In this document: piece after piece, positions 1-12,522 of the stretch
Layout of the letters: each line of letters opens with the position of its first letter
How positions within the stretch are numbered: the stretch's first letter is position 1
Assembly (NCBI GenBank): GCA_002633005.1
Contig: NMRA01000408.1
Coordinates: 122,001-186,000 of the forward strand
DNA: 64,000 nt
Direction: 5' to 3'
Source: Phoronis australis
Lineage: Eukaryota; Phoronida; Phoronidae
Program-made: the position numbers and the translations under genes
The notes under the pieces: model-generated
What the model saw: the letters and a program-made list of their open reading frames with translations, nothing else
What the model was told of the DNA's origin: nothing
Databases searched by the model: none

Positions 1-197
1 TTGGCGATTATTTTGAGTGAAATTGAAGAGCAATTACCGTACCTCTAAGACTTGAAGAGTGACTGTATTTTGGTACAACGTTTGCGAGGACAAATATAAA
101 GGTACACTCTTCTTTATCCACAAAAAGGAGAGCACAAATTTTTTTCATTATGAAACCATGAACAACAACTACTTGATTCTGTGATTTCAAGTCTCAC

Positions 198-3100
198 CCG
201 TGTCCGTGACCTCAGCAGCCTCTTCTTCATTTTCGCTGGCATCCCAGTCATCCTTGACCTCATCATCCCCATCATCATCGCCTGCATCCCACGCAGCAGG
301 AGGTTCCTTATCTTTAGACTCCGACTCCTGAATAAAGAAGAAGACGTCCATTACACAGCATGTGACGACAGCCCTGGGATCTGTTTCATGAATAGCAACT
401 TCAAACATAAGTCAAAAATTGACAAATTGCAAGCTCCGCCCCTTTTGAAATGTTGACAAACAAACAATAAGTTTTACCCGGCAACATGTTGTTTGTCAGG
501 TAAAATGGTGGCTTGGAAACGAAGGTGTGTCAAGAATGCTACGTTTTGATTGGTCAGTTCAGCCGTCATTCAAAATCCTGGCTCCCATTTCCCAATTGCT
601 CTAACAGCAAAGTTTTAGTCAAGCAATTATGAGCGCATCACAATCTAGAAATTATACATAGAAATTATCAAAATAAGTTACAATAATGTATATATTAACA
701 GTGACTTCCATTTTTGCGTAAGAGAGATCTTACAGAAATAGCTCTTTGGAACGCAAGATCAAATTTCAGTTCCTATTAAACGAACCCCTAGGCAGCACCA
801 GAGTGACTACACTCAATTCACATCACGAATAAATTCAAAAAATACGCCAAGCACTGTTGTGTACTTCATGTATAGTGTGACACCCGTTTAAAGCAATAAC
901 ATCACAGTAAAAGAAACCACTACACCCAAGGCAATTAACATCATTACATACAGAGGTGTATCCGCAAGCCTCTGCTTGACTGCTTCAATTTAGTCTTCCT
1001 TGACGAGATGAATGTAGTTTGCTGCTTAACAACCATCTCAGTTATTAGTGTTTTGCTCATTGATGAGGATGTAAGGACAAAGCTTAATCTCTGCCAGTTA
1101 ATCTGTATATTAAAACGGCTAGACAGCCATGTTCTGTCAAAGAAATCAACTTCTGATTTAGACCAATAATTGCCAGAAACTTGATCTTAACTCGTTCCTT
1201 GCTTAGATGAGAAGAAATCTATAGGCTCGGAAAGAACTTGCAGTTCGTTTTTTCTCGAGACTGTACCAATCNNNNNNNNNNNNNNNNNNNNNNNNNNNNN
1301 NNNNNNNNNNNNNNNNNNNNNNNNNNNNNNNNNNNNNNNNNNNNNNNNNNNNNNNNNNNNNNNNNNNNNNNNNNNNNNNNNNNNNNNNNNNNNNNNNNNN
1401 NNNNNNNNNNNNNNNNNNNNNNNNNNNNNNNNNNNNNNNNNNNNNNNNNNNNNNNNNNNNNNNNNNNNNNNNNNNNNNNNNNNNNNNNNNNNNNNNNNNN
1501 NNNNNNNNNNNNNNNNNNNNNNNNNNNNNNNNNNNNNNNNNNNNNNNNNNNNNNNNNNNNNNNNNNNNNNNNNNNNNNNNNNNNNNNNNNNNNNNNNNNN
1601 NNNNNNNNNNNNNNNNNNNNNNNNNNNNNNNNNNNNNNNNNNNNNNNNNNNNNNNNNNNNNNNNNNNNNNNNNNNNNNNNNNNNNNNNNNNNNNNNNNGG
1701 CAGCACCAGAGTGACTACACTCAATTCACATCACGAATAAATTCAAAAAATACGCCAAGCACTGTTGTGTAATTCATGTATAGTGTGACACCCGTTTAAA
1801 GCAATAACATCACAGTAAAAGAAACCACTACACCCAAGGCAATTAACATCATTATATGCAGAGGTGTATCCGCAAACCTCGGCTTGACTGCATCAATTTA
1901 GTCTTCCTTGACGAGATGAATGTAGTTTGCTGCTTAACAACCATCTCAGTTATTAGTGTTTTGCTCATTGATGAGGATGTAAGGACAAAGCTTAATCTCT
2001 GCCAGTTAATCTGTATATTAAAACGGCTAGACAGCCATGTTCTGTCAAAGAAATCAACTTCTGATTTAGACCAATAATTGCCAGAAACTTGATCTTAACT
2101 CGTTCCTTGCTTAGATGAGAAGAAATCTATAGGCTCGGAAAGAACTTGCAGTTCGTTTTTTCTCGAGACTGTACCAATCGAACAGAATGACATGCCATGC
2201 TAACTTGAAGAGCCATGTCCGTCATTCAATTACAAACAACCAATCTTTAAAACCCTGAAATCACCCACAATTCGAGACCAATTTCATACAGCTATGTGGT
2301 GTAAATCAAAAGTTATTTTTGTGATGAAAGTTGGGTTCATAGCCGCTCTAAATATATTTTGAATCATCAAAAGTATAATTATAACTTTTACAAGCATAAC
2401 AGCAACAGTAACAGTACCTCAGCCAATGGCTCCGTCTCCACCGACTTCAACTCCACCTCTATGGAGGGTGATCTCTCCTCCTCTGGAGAACCAGCCTCCT
2501 GAGTTATGTCCCCTGATGTCTGCTCTTCTGTTTCTATCTTTTTCTTCCGTTGCTTTCCATAGACGACACGCTTCTTCTGCGGCTCCTCCGCCTGGTCTCT
2601 CTGAGGCACCTTGATACCTGGTAGGGGTGTGGTAATACCGGGATAAACGTGAGCATATGACACTTGACAATATACGAGACAGAAACTGAGTTATTCATAC
2701 TACCGAGTGTCAATCAGTACATTTGCCTGACTAATGGAGACTTTTAGAAATTAATTGAAGCTGACCACATTTGACTGGAGACTCTTATTGCCACCTGGCT
2801 GCATCAGGAGGTACTTCTTCGCATCAGGTGGCACAGGGGAACATTTTTACTCCATATATATACAGTACATGGGACTAGGCATGATGCATTCTAAACAAAA
2901 CTTAAATTGCTTCCTTCTTTCAGAGGTCACCCCACATGATCATCCGCCACATTGCTATTTGAAAGTCACCGATTCTAACAGTTCCTACGTGTAAATTTAT
3001 ATGTCAAGTATTCTGGCAAACATTTTGTTGTTCAGGGTTCTGTTTGTTCAACTTCAGGGCAGAAACACGATCAGTTGCACATAACTACCGTCGATTAAAA

Positions 3101-6100
3101 CAACTGTGGTTCATTAGATGTTTTGGTGACCAAACAGACTGAGCGTTGGGGAAGGTGTCAGATACTGCCATCAAATCAACACTCCTGCTTCCGACTAGAC
3201 TTTTAAATGTTTTAGTTGTTTTGAAATATTTTAGCCACTTTTAAAAGTTATTTGCTAGTATGCCACACTTAATAAAATACACTATTGCAGTGACGGCAGC
3301 TTTTCTTCTTCATACCATACTGATGCTCTTCACAATAATATTCTGTGTAAAGGAACAAGTCGCAGCAAAACTTATGACTGTAAGCGGTTCAATTCAGAAG
3401 TTTGTGTTACTTACATCTAAAATCTATCTTTACAGGGCATTTCAATCAATACAGAAATTCAAGAAATTGGGCACATTAGGTCCTTCCGAATTACGGTGTT
3501 TACAAATGGTTGACCTCAGAAATTCCACCAATACTACCATGCTGATACTTTGAGTTTCACAGAGACGCAGTGAAATTCCACAGGTGAATAGATAACTTAC
3601 AAACTAGGACTAGTGTAACAGGGCTGATATTTTCGACACAGTATTGCAGCAAACGATAGCCAGTACATGGCACAACTAAGATTGGTACGGCCCACACATC
3701 TAAACTTTGGTCATGTAACAGTCAGTTTGTCTTGCAATATTGTGTTAACTTTATCTAGTCTCTTTTTTTCAGCAGGCACTTCCATATACAGCAACAACAG
3801 CAGTCACAGATTATTTTTGAAAGAAAATGACAAAGTCTTGAAAGTCTTGAAGAGACTCCACTTATTGACAAACATCTTCATTCATGATCAACAAATGTCC
3901 GTTCCTACACGATCTGTAGTTTTTTCAATTAAGGCTCATTTTAAACCACTGCTGCTCCTTTGTTGGCCACTCACCCTGTGCCTTCATAAGCTCCAACATC
4001 TGTTGCGCCCTCTTCTGGTCCTGCTTCTGTCTATCAGTCAGCAGACGACCTTCCTTGCGCAGACGCTCCTTGCGCTCTTTCTCTTTCTGCTTCTTTTTCT
4101 CCTTCCGCTCTTCCTCGAGCCGTTTCTGAAAATCAAGTCCCCAGATGAAAATCCCAGTTGCAAGTCTTACAAAATGGAAGCCAATGAAAATTGAGAAGCA
4201 GAGAGCAACAGAATTTAGGAAACCGGTCTGCCAAAGCATCAGTAACAGCTTAAAAACAGAAAAGTATACTGTCTCTGTCTTTATCAATTTTCAATCAATA
4301 TTGTGCGAGTTCTACAACAATCGTCTTGTAGATTAACAACAATAAACTTATTTAAACAGCCGAAAAGAAATTATGTTTGCCTTGTGAGACGTCACAAAGA
4401 GTTTATACTCTTTCATTAAGTACAAGTCACAAATAAGTACAAATTAGTTTACGGCCAAACATATAGCACTTTTTAGGTGACAATTGGCTGCAAGATATTC
4501 AATAGAGTGAATGCTAATATACTGTTATCATCTCTGTGGTAATAACTAAAGAGTAAATTCACATCAATAGAAAAATCCTAATTAACCTGCAAATGTACAG
4601 AGAAAACCATAGTCCGAGACCATAACTATATTCCAATTATAGTAGTCAGGGACACAGTGTAAACACAAATTTATCTGGAAAGATATATGTTTGGTAGAAT
4701 TATTGATGTGATTTCAATATAATTTAATAGCTAACAACTCGGCCTATGCCCCTCAACTGAACACAGCTCAAGGCACAGCACAGGCTATACTCACCCAGGC
4801 TAAATACAGTCTCACATCACCCACATTATCCTCCCCCAGGCTCAAGTCACAGTCCAACATCACCCACAATATCCTCCCCCACGCTCAAGCCACAGTCCCA
4901 CATCACCCACCTTCTCCTCCCTTAGTCTCTCCGCCTCTTCCTCCCGAGCTATCCTCTCTTCTTCCTCCCGTTTTTGTCGTTCTTCTTCTTCTTTCATCTT
5001 CTGAAGTGCCTCTTGCATGGCTTTTATCTAAACAAACATCAATGACTGCACTACAATCAACTCAACAAAGATCGCTGTAAAAACGTGTGACAAGAAACAC
5101 AACTGTTATAAGGGTGACTGTGAAAAGGACAGTGATGTAAGATATTTCCCAACACAAAAGATTACACAATAGATACGAATTCTAAAGAAACAGTGTGCCA
5201 GCTCCAAAGGTACATTTCAAACCGAAGTGTAGAAAGACTAAGTAGTGCTGAAGGTAGGTACCGGGTACGGGAGAGCTTCTGATGGAGCTATGCGTTAATT
5301 TCGGACTTACTCCAGACTAATGCTCTTATAGAAACCGGTACTACCGTGAATCTCGAAAATCACAAAAAAGCTGACCACACTATCTAAACGAGACACCTCC
5401 CTGCCACTCAAAAGTCAGATTAAAGGCTTTCGCTGTAAACAAATTCTTGGCATTCTATTGGAAACTTGGCTTCTATAGAAAGCTTCTTAGTAATCGTCAG
5501 CCCACCCTCTCAAGCCCCTCAGTATTCCTCTCACTCTACCTGGGCACTAGGGGGTTTCTTCTTCTTCTCCGTCTTCTCTGCTTTGTCTTTCTTTTTCTTC
5601 TTCTTGTCCTTTTTACTCTTCTTCTCACCCTCATCATCATCGTCGCTGGCTCCCTCTGTGAACAACAGAAAGTACTAACATGTGAACTTTCTCAGAAACA
5701 CATCAAGAAGTTACATTAATTCTACACTCCTAACAAGGATCACGGACAACTTTCACTCCAAGCCTCATGTTCACACCATGAATTTTTACAAGAACATTTT
5801 CCTAGTAGGATCATTGTTTGGTTGGATCAATATTCCACTTATTGGTTTTAGTGCTTTACTTAACTTCCCATGCATTTTGACTAGACTCCTTTGTTCAAAA
5901 TCTGCACAAATGTACCTGCAGCTTCTGCTGCCGTTGCTGCGGCAGACTCTTGAGGCTCGTTGGTCGTCGTGGCAACTGAAGGCTCGGCTGACCCCTCTTT
6001 ACTCTCTGGTGCCTCTTCTACCTCTCCTTTGGGCTTTTTACTGGCTTTTTCCTGGCAGAGTTGAAACGAAACTTCAATTTAATATCATATCACGAAGGGA

Positions 6101-8612
6101 ACAGCTGGCGAGAAAAGATGTCTCCTGTGAGCAGTGCTAGTTAGCCCAGAATAGGCAGCAAATACTTGAGATATGTCTCAATAAGCTTGAGCATACAGGA
6201 CAACGTGATAATGCTCAACAGCAGAAATTACAATTTATTGCCAAACTCCAACAAAGACATGTGAATCAACCAAAGTATCACAAGATAACAATAATACCGC
6301 ACGTCACGTATCGTACTACCAGCCTACTACAGTGAACAGATGCCACCTGGGACAGATTCATGCTTTGTCAATGACGACATCACAGTCAAAATCTTACCTG
6401 TCTTGCTTTCTTCTCTCGCTCCTTCTTCTCCTTCTTCTTCTGGGCTGCCGTCTTCATCGTCACACCTCCTTCCCCCTCCTCCTCCTGACCCTTGACCTCA
6501 TCCTGACCCTCACCATCTCCCTCGACGATCTCTTCAGTTTTCGCCTCTTCCTTACCCTTTTTACCTTTCTTTTTCTTCTTCTTCTTGTCTTCATCCGAGT
6601 CTGGATACAGGTCCTCTGCAGTCATTACCTTCACCTCTGCAATAGTCGTTGCTTCCACCTCCTGTCCATCGGCGGCTTCCTCCGCCTTATTCTCTTCCTT
6701 TCCCTTCTTAGCTTTCTTTTTCTTCTTCTTTTTGTCCTCATCTGAATCTGGATACAAGTCTTCAGCAGTCATCACCTGAAAAATGACAGCTCTAGTTGAA
6801 GACACATTGCTCGCACACTACCCAAGTGCACAACAGGTGTCACTGTTATGCAGGGCGTGTATGCATTCCTACGGCAAATTTTGTTTTGAAATCAGGTATT
6901 TTGCAGTTTCAATTAAGTTTCATTCTTATTTAGAATACAGATTTTCTGGCCCCCGAAAGCGGGCTAAATATATGGAGAATGTCCAGTACAAGGACATCAA
7001 TCATTTAAAACAATTAAGCATGAGACCGAAAATTGGCTTTAGAGCCTAAGTTTCAAAGGTCACTGTCACAGTATTACTACAAAATGTTGAAATGTTCAAG
7101 TCTCCTGACAAATGCATGGCGGAAGACAAAATAGACAACAAATGTGCACGGTTCTGCTACACCAAAAATCAAACACGGCACAAATTGCACGTCGTGTTTC
7201 TGGATCCCCATCTTCCTGATGTATCGTTCTAGAAGTAAATAGGGTTATGTGACAGAAATATTTCTTGTGTTGTACAATTTAACTGCAAGAAACCTTTTTT
7301 GCACGAATAAAGTCAAAACGAGATAAAGAAGATGAGAAAAGAGGAAAATGGAAATCAAATAATAAGAAATCGAAACCAAAAAAAGAGGAAATCCTCTTAA
7401 ATGAGGAGAATTCCAAGCCCTGAAGCAGGACACAGAACTTTCCAAACAGAGTGCAACATCATCCTTGAATACAGTGAAGGATAACACCGATACACACTAG
7501 AACACAGGGACACATATAATTTTGCCGACAGAAAGTATAAAATTCCACATAAAAACCAACATAACTCAAGACAGTAGAGCACATGTGAACACACCAAAAT
7601 ATCGCCCACTGCCCAACATGCAATACAAATACAAAAACTCTACACAACAAGTAGAGTTACCTTAATGTTATCCATCTTCTCATCCAATGCCCCACTATCA
7701 GTAGCTTCCTGACCAGCCATCTCCGTACCTTCGTCGTCACCATCGTCGCCTCCCTTTTTCTTCTTCTTTATCTTCTTCCCTTTTTCAACCGGCTTCTGAA
7801 TCTCCGCTAATATGGCGTCTAGATCGACATCTTCCGGTTTCTTATTTTTCTCTTTCTTCTTTTTATTAGCATTCTTGGAGACGGGAGGTTCGTTGTCAGC
7901 CTCCGCACTTTTGGGCTTCGACTGTGTTTTGACAGGTTTTTCGTCCAAGTCTTCGTCTGAGTCCTGCAAAGATTTAAGAGACAGTCCAACAGGTCCATGA
8001 ATATAGTACATAACTTAGAAATCGCAAAAAGCAACCTTTTCAACTCTCGACGCATTTGACAGGAAAAAAATTCTGCTAATTAAACACACAACTCAAAGTT
8101 ACAACATGAATGTGGAAACTCTGAGAAGCACTAACCAATGATTACAAGTTAAACCGTGCCTCAAACACTGTAAGCTAGAAACTCAACATTTCAAACACAA
8201 GCTGCGCATGATATAAGATCAAAATCTGCCGAATAAAAGTTTGAATCTGAAGATCAAGTTGTTTGCAAATCGGAGAATACAATTGGCTATACAGCAGGAT
8301 TAACTAGTACATCGATCATATTTTAAAAACATTCAAGAAGTTCAAGTTGTCGCTAGGTTTGAGGGCTATGTGGATGCTATTTAAATTAGCGCAACTTAGC
8401 CCACTTGTGATGACTTACCCCACCCACATCGAGTTGGAGTAACTTGTTCAAGGGAAGCTCGCGCCACTTCTAATTACTGCGTGGCCGCAAACCTGCCATT
8501 GCATAGACTGGTTTTCTTTTGCACGCCGTCCTCGCATTAGGTGTTCATTGTCACGCACAGAGCAACAACTTCTGCCTTACCCTAGTTATCGGATGAGTGT
8601 GTGTGTGGGTGT

Positions 8613-8653
<41 letters not shown>

Positions 8654-11600
8654 CGCGCGCGTGTACGCTCCACTTAAAAGTGGGGGTAAGTTGCACTAGT
8701 GCAAGTTGTTCAAGGGTAGGCTATGTGTGGGCGGCGCTTAAGTATCTCCCATACTATCTGAATGTGCCTGACTGTTTAGAACTGGAACGCGCAAGAGTTC
8801 TAGCACATGAAACGGTACTGTATCCTTTCAACTGTTAATTTAAAGTATTTTAAAAGTTGATGTCATGAAACTCACATGTTAAAATCTGACCAAAAACACA
8901 AACCAAAAAAAATACAAAATGACATCCATAATTCAAAAGGATTTGTGCATGGCATTAGGTGACCAACACAGGAAGAGGCTCCAATTCAGTAAGTTGAAAA
9001 TTTATGACACCAACATCAGTAAATACTTGAGGCTACATAGCATCCTAGAAAACTTTCCAAATCTGCCCAACGTCGGAACACAGTATCTCACAAACAGCTC
9101 ACCAGATTCATATGAAACTTCAGATACTACGCTTTACGCAGCATTCTCCAAAACACAAGAATACCTTTTACTATTCCCACTTTTGCACGACAGGCTATCA
9201 AAAAAATAAGGACATTTATGATCTTCATAAAAAACTCTTCCGTGTTCCATGAAATGAAAACAAAATATTTTAGAAAACTGAGCAGTTTTGAGATCTCATC
9301 TCGAGGATTTGTATCAAATGAATTAAATCGTGCTGATGATACCAGTGTTTTGTTATCACAAAACCTTCTTTTTGCTTAATGTTGCTAAAAAACATCGTTG
9401 TGTGACCCAATTACTGGCAGATTGACAAACGTAAAAAATCAAATTCTACAGAATTTCTGCTTTCAGAAAGTATGTACTTTAACTGAGCTAACATGAAGTC
9501 ATAATAGCTTTAAAAGTAAAACTTACAACTTGGTGGGTCACACATATCAATACTCTCAATAACCAGACCCTCAAGACGTGTTAGGACACAATCACGAATG
9601 TTATCATAATGATGACAAATTGAGAACTATGTTTTCATTTGACCTGTTACGGCTACAATGTCCAGTATGAGTTTCAATTTGAATCGTGCATTTTTACCTG
9701 AACTAAAACAGTCTTCTAATGGACACAAAAATAACTTGGCGTCCGTCAGCATGAGGTACCAGTCAACCGTGCTCACCTCATTGCTCTCTGGTTCATCAAT
9801 TGCTAACAAGGAGAATGCCGATACAACGTTGCCCGTGCCTTTGTTCTGTTTTGTGCTTGCTACGTCATTATCCTCGTCGTTCACACCAACAGAGGGCGCT
9901 TTGATTTCAGCGACGACATCATCCTCTCTAAAATAACAAACGGCATTTCTGACGAATCTGTTACTGAGTCTAGTTTCCCGTCAAACCAAGGGATCACAGC
10001 GCTTTCGAAGGTTTGTTATAACCACCTGGATCTAAGTTCATTGTCAAATAATCAGAAGGGCACTTAACGGATCCAAGCCGCTTTTCTCTTTTATTTGGGA
10101 CTGTCACTGTTCTCTTTTGATGCGCAGCTTTACTGTGGTACGCAAGCGCAAGTTCCCACACTTGAATCGCTGCAGTACACGTTACATTAGCAGTAACATG
10201 TGAGTGGCAGACGACTCAAACATGTGCATGTGCAACGCCTCAGAAACAAGGGCTTCAGAATTTCTTCGCCAGCAACTCAAAACTACTCTGCTGAAATAAA
10301 AGTCGGGGCCATCGTTTGGCTATTAACAGGGTGGTCATTTTCACGTTTCCTGCATTTTACGATAAAAAACGAGACACACATTGAAACAGACTGTTACTTG
10401 ACATTTCCAAGTCACAATCTTTTGCTGGGACCACGGCCCTGCGCGCGAACAACGTGATCGGAATATTGTAATTGCATAATTAGGACAGCTTACATGAAAA
10501 CTAAACAAGTTTTTCCAGCACAACGTTTGGTAAGTTGATCGTTCAAGAATTAGAAGAAATATCCCTGTTTTGTGACGTTTTATCACGTGTTCCACCGTGG
10601 TTTAAAATTTTCTTTGGCGCATCCGAAATTTGCAAAAAAAGTAGCCGAAAATACTAGCCCATGCAACGCATCAAAGATCGATTCGGCATGATCCCACGTT
10701 CATGCAAAATTTTTACAACTACAAGTCATCCAGAGGGCTGTTCTTTTGAACTTGATTTGGGTACAACCAAATAACGGCCAGACTCACAGAAGTTACTTTA
10801 TATTTGACAGGTATCTGCCGAGAAGGGTAAAACTCAGCACATTGAAAAATCCCGGTTGCCAATTGCGAATTCATATGAGCTGCCAGGTACTCATCTAGGA
10901 TTTGAAAAGTGGGGGCCCTGGCCAGCTCACCAAAAACTTAGCTCGCACTTCCAAATTTCAGGTCCAAACCTGTAGCTCGTTATGACAAGTGCTGAATAAG
11001 CACAATAAATAGAAGGATTTGTACACATAAGACTTATGCTGCCAGTGTTTTTCCAATGTGTTCATTTGCTAGTAAGCCGATCTTGGATAGCAGCCATTAC
11101 AAAAGTGTGACATCTCTTGGCAGGATTGATACAGTGATCCCGTGCATGTTGGATAACCCAAAAATTTGGCAAGCATATTGAAGAAAAAAAGAGGGTGCGT
11201 GTTCTCGCGGACATATTTCGGATGGTGTTATGGCGGACATATGCCATCTTAGAGACTAAGTGGAAGTTAGGTAATGAGATAACTATCATTACTGCTACTG
11301 GCAGGATAAAATACACAGAAACACATTCTGCATCCAATTAGCTTGGGCCAAGGTTACCTATTAGTTATCATTCTGGCCAAGAGGTGGCACACTTTTAAAA
11401 TGGCTGCCACACTAAATCGGCATTGCAAATGAATGCCTTGGAAAAACTCCGAATCTATGAATAATCAGGAACCAATCGGTACAAGTAGGGGTAGTACAGA
11501 GAAACTAGGATGGCGGTAAAATTCCAACGAGTCTAAATAAAAGTCTAATATAATAACAACCAAGCTCCCTTACCACTACACGAAAAAATTATACACTTCC

Positions 11601-12522
11601 TTGAATAATAGGAATTTATTTACCACATTACTTGAATTACAACAAAATTTTAAGTAACATATGTCACATGTTCACCACTTTACGTTGCTCTGACGTCTGC
11701 TTTGTGTGGTGACTTTGAAAGTGTACGGTAAATACACTCTCTTTGCCAAGTTATATTTAGGTCACTCGGTCCCTTGTCATGTAAAGGAACTGGTATTAAA
11801 ATAATAAAAAGTTATAAGGAAATGAAACCAGTTCCGATGATTTGTATGTAACTTTGTGGAAGAAGAACAGTTGACTGAATAATCAGTGAAAACAGAAACT
11901 GGCCAATAGGTGGAGCACTGGCGCCGGCCCAAAAGATCACTCCACAACTTCAACAGCGGAATAACAGTAGAACGACAATTTCTCCAAAACTGGAAAATAA
12001 TGAAATTTACTTAAGGAAGATTGTAGTTTTCAGTGACATTAATTTTTTACCAGATTTTATTTGTTCAGTTTTTTTACTCAGATCGGCGCAAAGCTGTTTA
12101 GTAGGTATACAGCTTTGCGCAAAGACTAGGAATCACCTAGTCTTGACGCAAAGCTGTATACTAAATATACAGCTTTGCGCCAATGTGGGTAAAAACCTGG
12201 CTATATAAAATCTGACACAAAATTAGTGTCATTAAAAACTAGTCTTCCTTGAGTAAACTAAATTATTTGACAGCCGGCCCACCGAGGGGCTACGTGTTGT
12301 CTACTAGCTGAGTCGAGTCGAATTGTGAACCAAAAACGCGTTTGTGTCAAAATAATACCATAAAGCCATAAACATGAACACATGTTCTTCAAAGCAGCCA
12401 AAGCGTGACACGTGAAACTGAGTTACGACTGTGAAACCGAATGAAATCGAGTGAAAGAAGTGGAACTCTACTTACAAATCATCGTCTTGACGATTCTTTG
12501 AGCCCTTTTTTGGTTTCCCCAT
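198..12522 (-). CDS. EIF5B: Eukaryotic translation initiation factor 5B, N-terminal part (partial)
   Basis: eIF5B is the cytoplasmic GTPase that promotes 60S ribosomal subunit joining at the end of initiation. Only its charged N-terminal region lies here; the GTPase domains must continue left of position 198. Ten coding exons join in frame with GT-AG borders: 12476-12522, 9777-9927, 7661-7963, 6398-6775, 5916-6051, 5540-5655, 4911-5027, 3975-4125, 2418-2617 and 198-327 (1729 nt, about 576 residues). The start is ATG at 12522 (MGKPKKGSKNRQDDD). Diagnostic matches to animal eIF5B, from memory of the family, are the DVDLDAILAEI block, long Lys/Glu coiled-coil runs (exon 7 EERIAREEEAERL), LRKEGRLLTDRQKQ followed by KAQG, KKRVVYGKQRKKK, and an acidic stretch with WDA/WDAS motifs. 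Exon 4 carries an internal duplication. Upstream of the start I see no divergent partner gene. The family call is firm; exon edges rest on reading frame and splice consensus only. Confidence 0.93.
791..1271. repeat. 481-bp direct duplication, copy 1 (left of gap)
   Basis: This segment is repeated almost base for base at 1699-2179, and both copies are 481 bp long. Copy 1 stops exactly where the N run begins. Both lie in the eIF5B intron between the exons at 2418-2617 and 198-327. Flanking a gap in this way suggests two alleles placed side by side by the assembler rather than a real tandem repeat. Confidence 0.9.
1272..1698. other. Assembly gap (427 N)
   Basis: A run of undetermined bases inside an eIF5B intron. 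Open frames crossing it are meaningless. No exon is missing here, because exons 9 and 10 join in frame across it. Confidence 0.99.
1699..2179. repeat. 481-bp direct duplication, copy 2 (right of gap)
   Basis: Second copy of 791-1271 with only a few substitutions (for example at the position corresponding to 872). It starts at the first base after the N run and continues into unique intron sequence at 2180. Confidence 0.9.
4812..4920. repeat. EIF5B: 43-bp minisatellite spanning the eIF5B exon 7 splice donor
   Basis: Three imperfect 43-bp units begin near 4812, 4855 and 4898 (plus-strand core CATCACCCAC). Read on the minus strand, each unit carries GTGGGTGATG. The unit nearest the exon supplies the real donor after GAGGAGAAG at 4911. 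The other two supply decoy donors 43 and 86 bp into the intron. Confidence 0.75.
8596..8664. repeat. (TG)n-(CG)n microsatellite
   Basis: A compound dinucleotide tract of TG repeats with GGG interruptions, followed by about nine CG units, inside eIF5B intron 2. The open frame across it is low-complexity and not coding. Confidence 0.95.
11993..12273. repeat. About 280-bp near-perfect palindrome (foldback element)
   Basis: The segment is an inverted repeat centred on AATCA at 12131-12135. The arms match from the centre (AAGACTAGG/CCTAGTCTT) through an alternating GCGCAAAGCTGT/ACAGCTTTGCGC pair on each side and out to TTACTTAAGGAAGA (near 12007) and its counterpart ending near 12265. Each arm holds its own smaller hairpin, so three stems can form. 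It lies in eIF5B intron 1, about 250 bp downstream of the start codon. A foldback or MITE-type mobile element is likely; no coding sequence is seen. Confidence 0.75.

Noticed and set aside
1203-1724. Open frames spanning the N run on both strands
   Set aside because: They exist only because N is read as an open codon; the flanks are eIF5B intron and duplicated haplotype sequence.
5447-7049. Leucine/phenylalanine/serine-rich plus-strand frames (for example 5447-5719, 6332-6745)
   Set aside because: They are antisense shadows of the Lys/Glu-rich eIF5B exons (AAG/GAA codons read as CTT/TTC).
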